Source: Acidimicrobiia bacterium
Lineage (GTDB): Bacteria > Actinomycetota > Acidimicrobiia > IMCC26256 > JAENVU01
Direction of reading: 5' to 3'
Assembly: GCA_016650415.1 (NCBI GenBank)
Contig: JAENVU010000100.1
Span: 1 to 14,165, forward strand
DNA length: 14,165 bases
Under the pieces are notes generated by a model, which ran no database searches, had not been told where the DNA came from, and saw nothing but the letters and a program-made list of their open reading frames with translations. Shown piece after piece: positions 6,876-14,050 of this stretch. The position numbers and the translations under genes are program-made. Position 1 is the first letter of the stretch. Every line of letters begins with the position of its first letter.

Positions 6876-7643
6876 CTAGGAACTGTTGCGTTCGAAGATG
6901 ATGCGCAGTCCCCGCAGCGTGAGCCACGGTTCGTGGTGCTCGATCGTGCGAGAAAACGGCATGATCAGCTCCGCGAGCCCACCGGTCGCGACGACCGTGC
7001 ACTCACCGAGTTCACCTTTGAATCGGTCGACGATCGCGTCCACTTGACCGCTGAAGCCGTACAGAACGCCGGACTGGATCGACTCGACCGTCGACTTCCC
7101 GATCACGTTGCGCGGGGGCACCAGCTCGACCTTCCGCAGCGCGGCCGCCCGACCGAAGAGCGCTTCCATCGAGATCTCGACGCCGGGGAAGATCGCGCCA
7201 CCGAGGTACTCGCCCTTCTCGCTGATTGCCTCGACGGTGTTGGCGGTCCCGAAGTCGACCACGATCGTCGGACCGCCGTAGAGGTCGTACGCACCCACGG
7301 CGTCGGCAATGCGATCGGGCCCGACCTCCTTGGGGTTGTCGTAGAGGATCGGCATGCCGCTGCGAACTCCCGGTTCGATCACGAGTGGTTCGAATCCGAA
7401 GTACCGCTTGGTCATCTCCCGGAGCGCGGCCGTCACACTCGGGACTCCCGAACAGATCACGACGCCGGTGACTTGATCGTCGAACGAGAACCCGTGGAAG
7501 CCGAGAAACTGCTGGATCATCAACGCGAGTTCATCCGACGTGCGCGAGGCGACCGTCGCGATCCGCCAGTGGTCCGCAAGTTCCTCACCCTCGAAGAGCC
7601 CGATGACGGTCTGGGTGTTCCCGGTATCGATCGCGAGCAGCAT
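6876..7643 (-). CDS. coaX: Type III pantothenate kinase
   Basis: Phosphorylates pantothenate to 4'-phosphopantothenate, the first step of CoA synthesis. The 255-residue length is standard. The three ASKHA-fold motifs are present: phosphate-1 DTGNT (6-10), the pantothenate-site GPDRIAD (108-114) with its conserved Asp, and phosphate-2 DFGTANT (130-136). GGAIFPG (148-154) and the ATGG segment (219-222) that closes the nucleotide site also match. The ATG at 7643 begins exactly at the family N-terminus (MLLAIDTGNT); open frame upstream lies inside nadC in another frame and is a shadow. The gene starts 4 bases after the nadC stop and ends with TAG. It is the last gene of the cofactor operon before a 50-base gap. 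In M. tuberculosis coaX follows panC-panD; here nadB-nadC lie between panC and coaX, as in Streptomyces. Confidence 0.96.
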   Translation of the reverse strand: MLLAIDTGNTQTVIGLFEGEELADHWRIATVASRTSDELALMIQQFLGFHGFSFDDQVTGVVICSGVPSVTAALREMTKRYFGFEPLVIEPGVRSGMPILYDNPKEVGPDRIADAVGAYDLYGGPTIVVDFGTANTVEAISEKGEYLGGAIFPGVEISMEALFGRAAALRKVELVPPRNVIGKSTVESIQSGVLYGFSGQVDAIVDRFKGELGECTVVATGGLAELIMPFSRTIEHHEPWLTLRGLRIIFERNSS

Positions 7644-7647
7644 CGGG

Positions 7648-8502
7648 TTAGTCCAGCGCCGGCACGATGTCGAGTGCAATATCGAGGGCGGGCGCGCTGT
7701 GGGTGAGCGCACCGATCGACACGAACTCCACGCCGGTTGCCGCGTAGGCGTGGATCGTTTCGAACGTGACGCCGCCCGAGACCTCGAGTGGCACCATTCC
7801 GTCGACCGCGTCGACCGCGACCCGGACATCGTCGGGCGACATGTTGTCGAGCAGGATGAAGTCGGCCCCCGCGGCCACCGCTTCGTGGACCTGGGCGAGC
7901 GTGTCACACTCGACTTCGACGGTGCGACCGGGCCAACGGACCTTGGAACGTTCGACCGCGGCGGTGAGATCGAGGAAGGCCAGATGGTTGTCCTTGATCA
8001 ACACGGAGTCGCTCAGACACTCCCGGTGGTTGAACCCGCCCCCGGCCCGCACCGCCGCTTTCTCGACCGCCCGCAGCCCCGGCAACGTCTTGCGGGTGTC
8101 GCGGATGTGGGTGCGCCCGGCCGCCGCCTGGACGTACTCCCGGGTGAGCGACGCAATTCCCGACGCGTGCTGCAACAGGTTGAGCGCGCTGCGTTCGGCC
8201 CCGAGGAGCGATCGCAGGTTTCCCGAAATCGTGGCCAGGGTCTGATCCGCCTCGATGGCGTCGCCGTCGGTGGCGAGCCACCGTACCGAGAGTCGGGAGT
8301 CCACCTGACGGAACACCTCGTTCGCCGCGGCGACGCCGGCCAACACGCCGAAGCGACGGGCGATGATCGCGCCGGTCCCGACCGCGTCGTCCGGGATGGT
8401 CGCGATCGAGGTCAGGTCACCGAGCGAACCGAAGTCCTCAGCCAACGTGGTCGAGACGAGGGTGCGCAGCCCCGCGATCGGCGGATCGAAGTCGCCGGTC
8501 AC
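7648..8502 (-). CDS. nadC: Quinolinate phosphoribosyltransferase (decarboxylating)
   Basis: Converts quinolinate and PRPP to nicotinate mononucleotide, CO2 and pyrophosphate in de novo NAD synthesis. The 284-residue length is normal. Family segments seen include LLQHASGIA (109-117), DTRKTLPGLRAVEKAAVRAG (135-154) containing the Arg/Lys that bind quinolinate, GFNHR (156-160), LSDSVLIKDNH (163-173) with the catalytic-site lysine, EVECDT (196-201), ILLDNM (216-221) and EVSGGV (240-245). The start is GTG at 8502, forming a 4-base GTGA overlap with the nadB stop, with GGAGG 7 bases upstream. The Leu in RKTLPG is a Thr in many homologues, a conservative change. Its stop is 4 bases from the coaX start. 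Together with NadB it covers two of the three steps from aspartate to NaMN; quinolinate synthase (nadA) is not in the window. Confidence 0.97.
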   Translation of the reverse strand: MTGDFDPPIAGLRTLVSTTLAEDFGSLGDLTSIATIPDDAVGTGAIIARRFGVLAGVAAANEVFRQVDSRLSVRWLATDGDAIEADQTLATISGNLRSLLGAERSALNLLQHASGIASLTREYVQAAAGRTHIRDTRKTLPGLRAVEKAAVRAGGGFNHRECLSDSVLIKDNHLAFLDLTAAVERSKVRWPGRTVEVECDTLAQVHEAVAAGADFILLDNMSPDDVRVAVDAVDGMVPLEVSGGVTFETIHAYAATGVEFVSIGALTHSAPALDIALDIVPALD

Positions 8503-10061
8503 GCCGGAACCTCCGCCGGGAGGGGGACGAAGACGGGCGGACCTGCGCAGCCGAAGAACCGGCCGGAGAACTCGGGCAAGGTCTCCGGGAAGTCCAGCCT
8601 CGTGTGGGTCCCCCGACTCTCCTCCCGCGCCAGGGCCGCGGCCGCCAGCGCACGCGCCACGGTCAACAGGTTGCGCACCTCGAAGCTGCCGACATCGTGG
8701 GCCCCGACGTCGATCGCCACCGCGCGGGCCACCGTCTCCAGGCTCTTGACATCGCGCAGCACCCCGGCGCCCGCCGTCATGATCTGTTGGAGGTCGGCGA
8801 GGCCCATCGCCCCTTCGGGTTGGACCGGGAGTTCAGGGACATCGAGCACCCCCGGATCGATCCCACGGAGCACACCGCTGGGCTCGGGCGCGTCCTTGCC
8901 CTCCGCAATCGCTTCGATGATGCGCGGCGCGAAGACCAAGCCATCGAGCAACGAGTTGGACGCGAGTCGGTTCGCGCCGTGCACCCCTGAGCACGCAGCC
9001 TCCCCACACGACCAGAGGCCCGGCAGCGTCGATGCGCCGTCGAGATCGGTGGCGATGCCACCCGAGAGGTAGTGCGCGGCGGGCGCGACCGGCAAGAGAT
9101 CGGTTCGCGGGTCGAGCCCGACCGCCTGGGCCGAGGCCCAGATCGTGGGGAACCGGGTCGGGAAATCGGCGATCGCGGTGGCATCGAGCCAGAGGTGCGG
9201 CAGCCGCCGTTCCACCAGTCGCCGGGCGATGGCCCGAGCCACGATGTCACGCGGCGCGAGATCGGCCAGCGGATGCTCACCGAGCATGAACTGCACGCCC
9301 TGCTCGTCGCGCAACACCGCTCCGTCACCCCGCAGGGCTTCGGAGAGCAATGGTCGCGGCATGCTCGGGTTGTCCAACGCGGTCGGGTGGAACTGCATGA
9401 ACTCGACGTCGGCCACGGCCACCCCGGCCCGGAGCGCCATCCCGATCCCGTCGCCGGTGGAGACCGCCGGGTTCGTCGTCACCGAGAACAACTGCCCGGC
9501 ACCGCCGGTCGCCAGCACCGTGTTCCGGGCGCGGATTTCCGTGGCCCGGCCGGTCGAGTCCAGGGCGTGGATACCGACGCACCGACCCGCCTCGACGATG
9601 AGATCCACGCTGAAGCAGCGCTCCCGCACGTCGATGTTGGGCAGGGCGTGGGCGGCGTCGGCGAGGGCACGCTCGATCTCGGCGCCGGTCGCGTCGCCAC
9701 CGGCATGGACCACGCGAGGAAGCGAATGACCGCCTTCGATCGCGAGCTGGAGTTCGCCGTCGCGCTCGTCGAACTTGGCGCCGAGCGCCATCAGCTCGCG
9801 CACTCGGCGCGGCCCTTCGGTCACGAGTACCCGCACCGCGTCGGTGTCACAGAGCCCGGCGCCGGCAATCAGCGTGTCGGTTTCGTGCAGCTCGGTGGAG
9901 TCAGGAGCGCCGAGCGCGGCGGCCACCCCGCCCTGGGCGTACCGGGTCGCCGACGTGGCGAGTTCACCCTTGGTCACCACCCCGACGGTCCAGCCGCGTT
10001 GCGCGGCATGAATCGCCGCGGACAACCCCGCGATTCCGCTCCCCAACACCAGGAGATCCAT
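8499..10061 (-). CDS. nadB: L-aspartate oxidase
   Basis: FAD-dependent oxidation of L-aspartate to iminoaspartate, the substrate of NadA. The 520-residue length fits NadB. The N-terminal FAD motif GSGIAG (7-12) opens the protein; RYAQGGVAAA (40-49), TGGAGQLF (185-192), EFMQFHPTAL (220-229) and the HGANRLASNSLLDGLVF region match the fumarate reductase / aspartate oxidase flavoprotein fold. The C-terminal helical domain ends with REESRGTHTRLDFPE (479-493), characteristic of this group. The FMQFHPTAL form and the E-A-LRGDGAVL segment support aspartate oxidase over succinate dehydrogenase, and no SDH partner genes are present. The ATG lies 51 bases after the panC stop, the largest gap in the operon, and no Shine-Dalgarno sequence is evident; no better in-frame start exists. 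Its end overlaps nadC by 4 bases. Confidence 0.96.
   Translation of the reverse strand: MDLLVLGSGIAGLSAAIHAAQRGWTVGVVTKGELATSATRYAQGGVAAALGAPDSTELHETDTLIAGAGLCDTDAVRVLVTEGPRRVRELMALGAKFDERDGELQLAIEGGHSLPRVVHAGGDATGAEIERALADAAHALPNIDVRERCFSVDLIVEAGRCVGIHALDSTGRATEIRARNTVLATGGAGQLFSVTTNPAVSTGDGIGMALRAGVAVADVEFMQFHPTALDNPSMPRPLLSEALRGDGAVLRDEQGVQFMLGEHPLADLAPRDIVARAIARRLVERRLPHLWLDATAIADFPTRFPTIWASAQAVGLDPRTDLLPVAPAAHYLSGGIATDLDGASTLPGLWSCGEAACSGVHGANRLASNSLLDGLVFAPRIIEAIAEGKDAPEPSGVLRGIDPGVLDVPELPVQPEGAMGLADLQQIMTAGAGVLRDVKSLETVARAVAIDVGAHDVGSFEVRNLLTVARALAAAALAREESRGTHTRLDFPETLPEFSGRFFGCAGPPVFVPLPAEVPA
8510..8514 (-). promoter_or_regulatory. Ribosome binding site for nadC inside nadB
   Basis: GGAGG on the minus strand, 7 bases before the nadC GTG. 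It lets nadC initiate independently as well as by coupling through the GTGA overlap. Confidence 0.7.
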
Positions 10062-10112
10062 GGCGGCGGAGCCTAGGAGGTCGGCACCACTTCGAGCCCG
10101 CCCGGCATTTCC

Positions 10113-11012
10113 TCAGCGCGCGGCGTCTTGATCGATGATCACCCCGTCATCGACCTCGACGGCGGCCCCGTCGACCTCCATGACGATGTTGTCGATCAAG
10201 CGGGCCCGCCCGAGACGGGCGGCGACCGCGATCACGAACGATCCCGCCAGTTCATCGAGCGACACGAGATCTGTCGCGTCGCGGACTTCGACGTACTCCA
10301 GCTCCAGCGGTGCCTCCACGACCGATGCAACCAGTTCCCTGATCGCCTCGGCCCGGCGCTCCCCCGCCCGGATTCGATCCGCGGCAGCACCCAGTGCCGC
10401 ATGCAGCCCGGGCGCCGCCGCGCGCTCGGGCGCGGTGAGATAGGCGTTCCGGCTCGACCGCGCCACACCGTCGGGTTCGCGCACCAGCGGACACCCGATG
10501 ACCTCGACAGGAAGGTCCAGATCGATCGCCATGCGTCGGACGACTGCCACTTGCTGGAAGTCCTTCCGCCCGAAATACGCCCGGCACGGCCCGACCATCG
10601 AGAACAGCTTGGCGACGACGGTGGTGACCCCATCGAAGTGGGTCGGCCGCGCCGCGCCACACATTCCTTCGGTGAGACCGGCAACGTGGACCGTCGTGCG
10701 CGGCGGACCGTCCGGGTACATGACATCGACGCTCGGGACGAACAACACGTCGACGCCGGCGGCCTCGGCCACCCGGGTGTCGGCCTCGAGGTCGCGCGGA
10801 TACGCCGAGAGATCTTCGCCGGGCCCGAACTGGGTGGGATTCACGAACAGCGACACGACGACCAGGCCGTTCTCGGCACGCGCCCGTTCCATCAACGATC
10901 GATGCCCCACGTGGAAGTAGCCCATCGTCGGCACGAACCCGACCCGCCGGCCGGCCACGCGGGCCGCATCGCACTGTGCTCGCAGGTCGGCCACGGATTC
11001 GACGACGTTCAT
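10113..11012 (-). CDS. panC: Pantothenate synthetase (pantoate--beta-alanine ligase)
   Basis: Joins pantoate and beta-alanine using ATP, through a pantoyl-adenylate intermediate, in the cytoplasm. The 299-residue length is usual. Nucleotidyltransferase-superfamily motifs are clear: PTMGYFHVGH (28-37) containing the HxGH signature, SLFVNPTQFGPGEDLSAYPR (54-73), YFGRKDFQQ (146-154), and SSRNAYL (186-192), the KMSKS-equivalent loop. The segment normally reading GALHEGH is GYFHVGH here, a small change outside the two histidines. The ATG at 11012 overlaps the preceding gene by 4 bases (ATGA). PanC supplies pantothenate to CoaX, three genes further on. Aspartate decarboxylase (panD), which makes beta-alanine and follows panC in mycobacteria, is absent from this position and replaced by nadB-nadC. 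Confidence 0.97.
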   Translation of the reverse strand: MNVVESVADLRAQCDAARVAGRRVGFVPTMGYFHVGHRSLMERARAENGLVVVSLFVNPTQFGPGEDLSAYPRDLEADTRVAEAAGVDVLFVPSVDVMYPDGPPRTTVHVAGLTEGMCGAARPTHFDGVTTVVAKLFSMVGPCRAYFGRKDFQQVAVVRRMAIDLDLPVEVIGCPLVREPDGVARSSRNAYLTAPERAAAPGLHAALGAAADRIRAGERRAEAIRELVASVVEAPLELEYVEVRDATDLVSLDELAGSFVIAVAARLGRARLIDNIVMEVDGAAVEVDDGVIIDQDAAR

Positions 11013-11806
11013 GAGGGCGCCCCGCCGAGGTCGAACTCCCGACCGGCCAGGACTGCGGTCCGGCGGGCCATGGCGAGGTACGCATCCCGCTCCCCAGGGG
11101 GGAGCGCGGCCAGATGTCTGCGAACGCTGTCGAAATCACCGCGTGCCACCGGACCCGTGAGCGCGGGAGCGGGACCCATCACCATCACGTTGTCGATGGT
11201 GGCACGGACCAGCGGTCCGAATGCCTCGAGCGGCACGGTCGTCGTCGCCTCGACCTGGGCCATGAGCGTGACGAGGTGATTGCTGGCGAGACAGGCCGCA
11301 GCGTGGTAGCTCGCGCGGTCGTCGTCGTTCAGAGCAAACGGGGTCATGCCGATCGCTCGCGCGAGTTCTTCGACCTGCGGATCTCCGGTAATCGCGCACC
11401 ACGAACCCGCGACACGCGACGCGTCGAACCGGGCTGCGAACGTCTGCAACGGGTGCAACGCACCCACCCGGCACGGGAGCCCGGCGAGCACGTCGAGCCC
11501 GCGGGCACCGGAGAGGTGCAGCACCAGCGTGTCCGGCCTCACGGTCGGCGCGATCGCCCGGGCGACGGACTCGATCTCGCGATCGGGGGTCCCGATGACC
11601 ACCATGTCGGCGGCAGGCGCGACCTCCGCGACCGAGACCGCCGCGCCGGCCCACCGGTCGGCCGCGCTCCCGACGGCCTCCCGGTCCGGACCGCGACCGG
11701 CCACCGGTCCGACCGACCACCCCGCTTCGACCATGGCCGTCACGATCGCGGTCCCCGCGCGTCCGGGTCCGACGATCCCCACCACCGCGCGGGTCCCGCC
11801 GGTCAT
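11009..11806 (-). CDS. Rossmann-fold / DUF2520 oxidoreductase-like protein
   Basis: A 265-residue protein with an N-terminal Rossmann domain and a C-terminal helical DUF2520 domain, the arrangement of the 6-phosphogluconate / ketopantoate reductase superfamily. The dinucleotide motif GPGRAG (13-18) follows strand VVGIV; VVIGTPD (69-75), LHLSGARGLDVL (95-106) and GALHPLQTF (114-122) are family hallmarks. In the second domain, SYHAAACLASNHLVTL (165-180) holds the conserved His and Asn that line the presumed active site. Genes of this family sit beside panC in many actinobacteria, including Rv3603c in M. tuberculosis as I recall. A role in pantoate formation (ketopantoate reductase-like) is a natural guess from this position but is unproven. 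The gene is coupled at both ends: ATGA overlaps with folK and with panC. Confidence 0.85.
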   Translation of the reverse strand: MTGGTRAVVGIVGPGRAGTAIVTAMVEAGWSVGPVAGRGPDREAVGSAADRWAGAAVSVAEVAPAADMVVIGTPDREIESVARAIAPTVRPDTLVLHLSGARGLDVLAGLPCRVGALHPLQTFAARFDASRVAGSWCAITGDPQVEELARAIGMTPFALNDDDRASYHAAACLASNHLVTLMAQVEATTTVPLEAFGPLVRATIDNVMVMGPAPALTGPVARGDFDSVRRHLAALPPGERDAYLAMARRTAVLAGREFDLGGAPS

Positions 11807-12279
11807 GGGCTCGGCACCATCAGGACGAGGTCGGTCCGACGCACTCCCGGCCAGCCGCTCGCGGGGCGATCGACCACCTCCGGCGCGAGGTCATGGAGTG
11901 GGGCCAGGACAAAACCCCGTTCGGCCATCCGGGGGTGGGGAATCGTGAGTTCCGGATCGTCGATCGCCACACCATCCACGAGCAACACGTCGACATCGAG
12001 TGTCCGCGGTCCCCATCGAACCGCGCGCACCCGCTGCGCGACCTGCTCCACCCCAGCACAGACCGCCAACAGCTGATGGGGGGACAAGGTCGTCTCGACC
12101 GCGACCACCGCGTTGAGGAAGTCGTCCTGGGCCGGGCCGCCCACCGGATCGGTCTCGTAGACCGGTGACACCGCGTGCACCACGACCCCATCGCTCTGAC
12201 CGAGCCGGTCGACCGCACGCTGGAGCTCTGCGTGGCGATCGCCCAGGTTCGAGCCGATCCCGAGATAGGCGCGGATCAC
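11803..12279 (-). CDS. folK: 6-hydroxymethyl-dihydropterin pyrophosphokinase
   Basis: Transfers pyrophosphate from ATP to 6-hydroxymethyl-7,8-dihydropterin, giving the substrate of FolP. The protein is 158 residues, normal for stand-alone HPPK. It starts with the family N-terminus AYLGIGSNLGDR (4-15), has SPVYETDPVG (38-47), and the signature RWGPRTLDVDVLL (88-100) in which Asp95 and Asp97 bind magnesium. HPRMAERGFVLAPL (115-128) is also typical. The frame is open upstream to 12381 but the GTG at 12279 is chosen: it lies two codons from the conserved start of the fold and makes a GTGA overlap with the folB stop. Its own end overlaps the DUF2520 gene by 4 bases. Confidence 0.95.
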   Translation of the reverse strand: MIRAYLGIGSNLGDRHAELQRAVDRLGQSDGVVVHAVSPVYETDPVGGPAQDDFLNAVVAVETTLSPHQLLAVCAGVEQVAQRVRAVRWGPRTLDVDVLLVDGVAIDDPELTIPHPRMAERGFVLAPLHDLAPEVVDRPASGWPGVRRTDLVLMVPSP

Positions 12280-12626
12280 ACCGAGAGCCGCACCCCGACG
12301 TGCTCGACCGACGCCGGCACCGGGGGTCGTAACTTGCGCACGGTGACGGTCACGCGAGTCACCCGTGCATCTTCTCGACATACCGAAGCGATCCGCGCCG
12401 CAAGCCGTTCGAGCAGTTGGAACCGCTCGGTCTGGACGACGCGAACGGTCGCGTCGATGACTGCGCCGTAATCGATGGTGTCCGCGAGCGCGTCCGACGC
12501 GCCGGCAGCAGTGAGGTCCACTTCGAGTTCGAGGTCGACGCCGAACGGCTGCGCGCGGGTCTGCTCCTCGGCCAGCACCCCGTGCACGCCGAGGATTTCC
12601 AACCCGGTCACGAGGATCGTTCCCAT
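12276..12626 (-). CDS. folB: Dihydroneopterin aldolase
   Basis: Cleaves 7,8-dihydroneopterin to 6-hydroxymethyl-dihydropterin and glycolaldehyde. The 116-residue length matches FolB. Family features are GVHGVLAEEQ (13-22) with the conserved Glu near the pterin site, FGVDLELEVDL (28-38), TIDYGAV (50-56), FQLLERLAARIA (69-80), and VRKLRPP (96-102) with the catalytic lysine at 98. The ATG at 12626 is chosen since it falls at the family N-terminus and shares one base with the stop of the gene before it (TGATG); the long open frame further upstream is a shadow of that gene. The product feeds FolK directly downstream. Confidence 0.95.
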   Translation of the reverse strand: MGTILVTGLEILGVHGVLAEEQTRAQPFGVDLELEVDLTAAGASDALADTIDYGAVIDATVRVVQTERFQLLERLAARIASVCREDARVTRVTVTVRKLRPPVPASVEHVGVRLSV

Positions 12627-13171
12627 CAGGACCCCGAAGGCCGAGCGACTCCGGACCGGATGATCTGGTCCGAGACCGTGACCGAGACGATCTCCCGGCC
12701 GATGGCGCCGAGCTCGCGACTCGTCAGCCGCTCGATGAGCAGCGTCGCGTGCGGACCCTCGTCGACGAGCCCGGAATACAACAGGTACCCCGCCAGAATT
12801 CCGATGAGCCGGTCGCCGAACTCTTCGTGGTGCAGCAAGATCCGTTCGGTCGGCACGTCGAGGCGCCGGGCGAGCGACTCGTAGATGTACGGGAGCCGGT
12901 CGGCGAGTTCGTCGTGCCGGCCCAGCGGCACGTGTTCGCACGCGATGCCGGCCTCTCCGTAGGCATGAAGGTTGTGCGGCGAATCCAGCAACGAGATGAC
13001 CCGGGTGAATCCGTTCTGCGCCAGCCAGATCAGCTCTTCCTGCCGCCGGATCTTGCGGTGGTTTCGTGCGAACCCACCGGGGCGTTCCGAGGCTGCCAAT
13101 CGATCCTTGATGATCCAACAGAACATCCGCGGCTCGAGGCCTTGAGCCCACCGGCCTCGCAACGTCGTCAT
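12626..13171 (-). CDS. Cysteine-phosphatase-fold protein (dual-specificity type) without the catalytic cysteine
   Basis: An 181-residue protein between folP and folB. The sequence follows the outline of small dual-specificity phosphatases: an N-terminal WIIKDRLAASERPG segment, EELIWLAQNGFTRVISLLDS (45-64), AYGEAGIACEHVPLGRHDE (70-88) with an Asp at 87 near where the general acid belongs, and ERILLHHEEFGDRLIGILAGYLL (109-131). The last part lines up with the usual VLVHCxxGxxRTGxxLAAYL. Here the signature HCxxGxxR reads H114-H115-E-E-F118-G-D-R121: His and Arg are kept, but Cys is His and Gly is Phe. So the fold is likely, and classical phosphatase chemistry is not. The ATG at 13171 overlaps the folP stop (ATGA); the open frame extends 42 codons upstream but lies over the folP 3' end. 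I do not know its function. Its place in the pathway suggests a pterin-linked role. Fold assignment is by eye and could be wrong. Confidence 0.6.
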   Translation of the reverse strand: MTTLRGRWAQGLEPRMFCWIIKDRLAASERPGGFARNHRKIRRQEELIWLAQNGFTRVISLLDSPHNLHAYGEAGIACEHVPLGRHDELADRLPYIYESLARRLDVPTERILLHHEEFGDRLIGILAGYLLYSGLVDEGPHATLLIERLTSRELGAIGREIVSVTVSDQIIRSGVARPSGS

Positions 13172-14022
13172 CGTGACTCCACCACTTCCCGGCGCGCGAC
13201 CGTCGCGCGCGCCAATGCTCCGAGTATTGCGGCCACTTGCACTGCTCCCACCACATCGTGCACCCGCACCATGGTCACACCCCGTTCGAGCGCCCACACG
13301 ACGGTCGCCAACGTCGCGTCGTCGCGTGCCGCCGGCTCGTCCTCGTCGATCAGCCGGCCGAGGAACGTCTTCCGCGACGTCCCCACCAATACCGGAACGC
13401 CCAACCCCGCGATGAGTTCGGGAAGATGCGCGAGCAGTGCGAGGTTGTGATCGATGGTCTTGCCGAACCCGATTCCGGGGTCGGCCATCAACGCGTCGTC
13501 GGCGATACCGGCCGCGCGTGCGGCATCGAGGCGGAGCGCGAGATCCGCGATCACCTCCGTGACCACATCGCCGTACTGGGGATCCCGCTGCATCGTCCTC
13601 GGTTCGCCCCGCATGTGCATGGCGACGAAGCCCACGCCCGCGTCGGCGACGACCCCCAACATGTCGGGATCAGCCTGCCCGGCAGAGACGTCGTTGACGA
13701 TGCCGGCACCGGCTTCGATCGCGGCCGCGGCGACCGCAGCCTTGGTCGTGTCGACACTGATCGGGACGTCGATGGCTGCCGCGAGCCCCGCGATCACCGG
13801 TACGACCCGTTCCCGCTCGACCGACTCGTCGACCGGCGCGGCACCCGGCCGGGTCGATTCGCCACCGATGTCGACCACGGCAGCACCGGCGTCGGCGAGT
13901 CGCACCCCATGCGCGATCGCGGCCTCGGGCGTGACGAACTGACCGCCGTCAGAGAAGGAATCCGGAGTGACGTTCACCACGCCCATGACCGGTCCCGAGA
14001 TCGTCGTCCACCGGAACTTCAA
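13168..14022 (-). CDS. folP: Dihydropteroate synthase
   Basis: Condenses 6-hydroxymethyl-dihydropterin pyrophosphate with p-aminobenzoate to make dihydropteroate; the target of sulfonamides. The 284-residue TIM-barrel protein shows all the family loops: NVTPDSFSDGG (17-27), DIGGESTRPG (51-60), SVDTTK (89-94), NDVSAG (110-115), the MHMRGEPRTMQ loop (135-145), DPGIGFGKT (181-189), GTSRKTFLG (214-222) and VRVHDV (252-257). The start is a TTG at 14022, the only start that keeps the first strand; a later ATG at residue 13 would remove it. No good Shine-Dalgarno sequence stands before the TTG, so initiation may rely on coupling to folE, which ends 28 bases upstream. Its stop overlaps the next gene by 4 bases. 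Confidence 0.96.
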   Translation of the reverse strand: MKFRWTTISGPVMGVVNVTPDSFSDGGQFVTPEAAIAHGVRLADAGAAVVDIGGESTRPGAAPVDESVERERVVPVIAGLAAAIDVPISVDTTKAAVAAAAIEAGAGIVNDVSAGQADPDMLGVVADAGVGFVAMHMRGEPRTMQRDPQYGDVVTEVIADLALRLDAARAAGIADDALMADPGIGFGKTIDHNLALLAHLPELIAGLGVPVLVGTSRKTFLGRLIDEDEPAARDDATLATVVWALERGVTMVRVHDVVGAVQVAAILGALARATVARREVVESR

Positions 14023-14050
14023 GCCCGTAAGCGTACAGGGCTGACTCCGC

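Noticed and set aside
7644..7907. Upstream extension of the coaX frame by 88 codons
   Set aside because: It overlaps nadC in another frame and is Ser/Arg/Pro-rich; the CoaX fold begins at the ATG at 7643.
7540..10076. Long plus-strand open frames opposite nadB and nadC (up to 510 codons)
   Set aside because: They are antisense shadows: Arg/Gly/Asp-rich, no recognisable motifs, and exactly opposite well-conserved enzymes.
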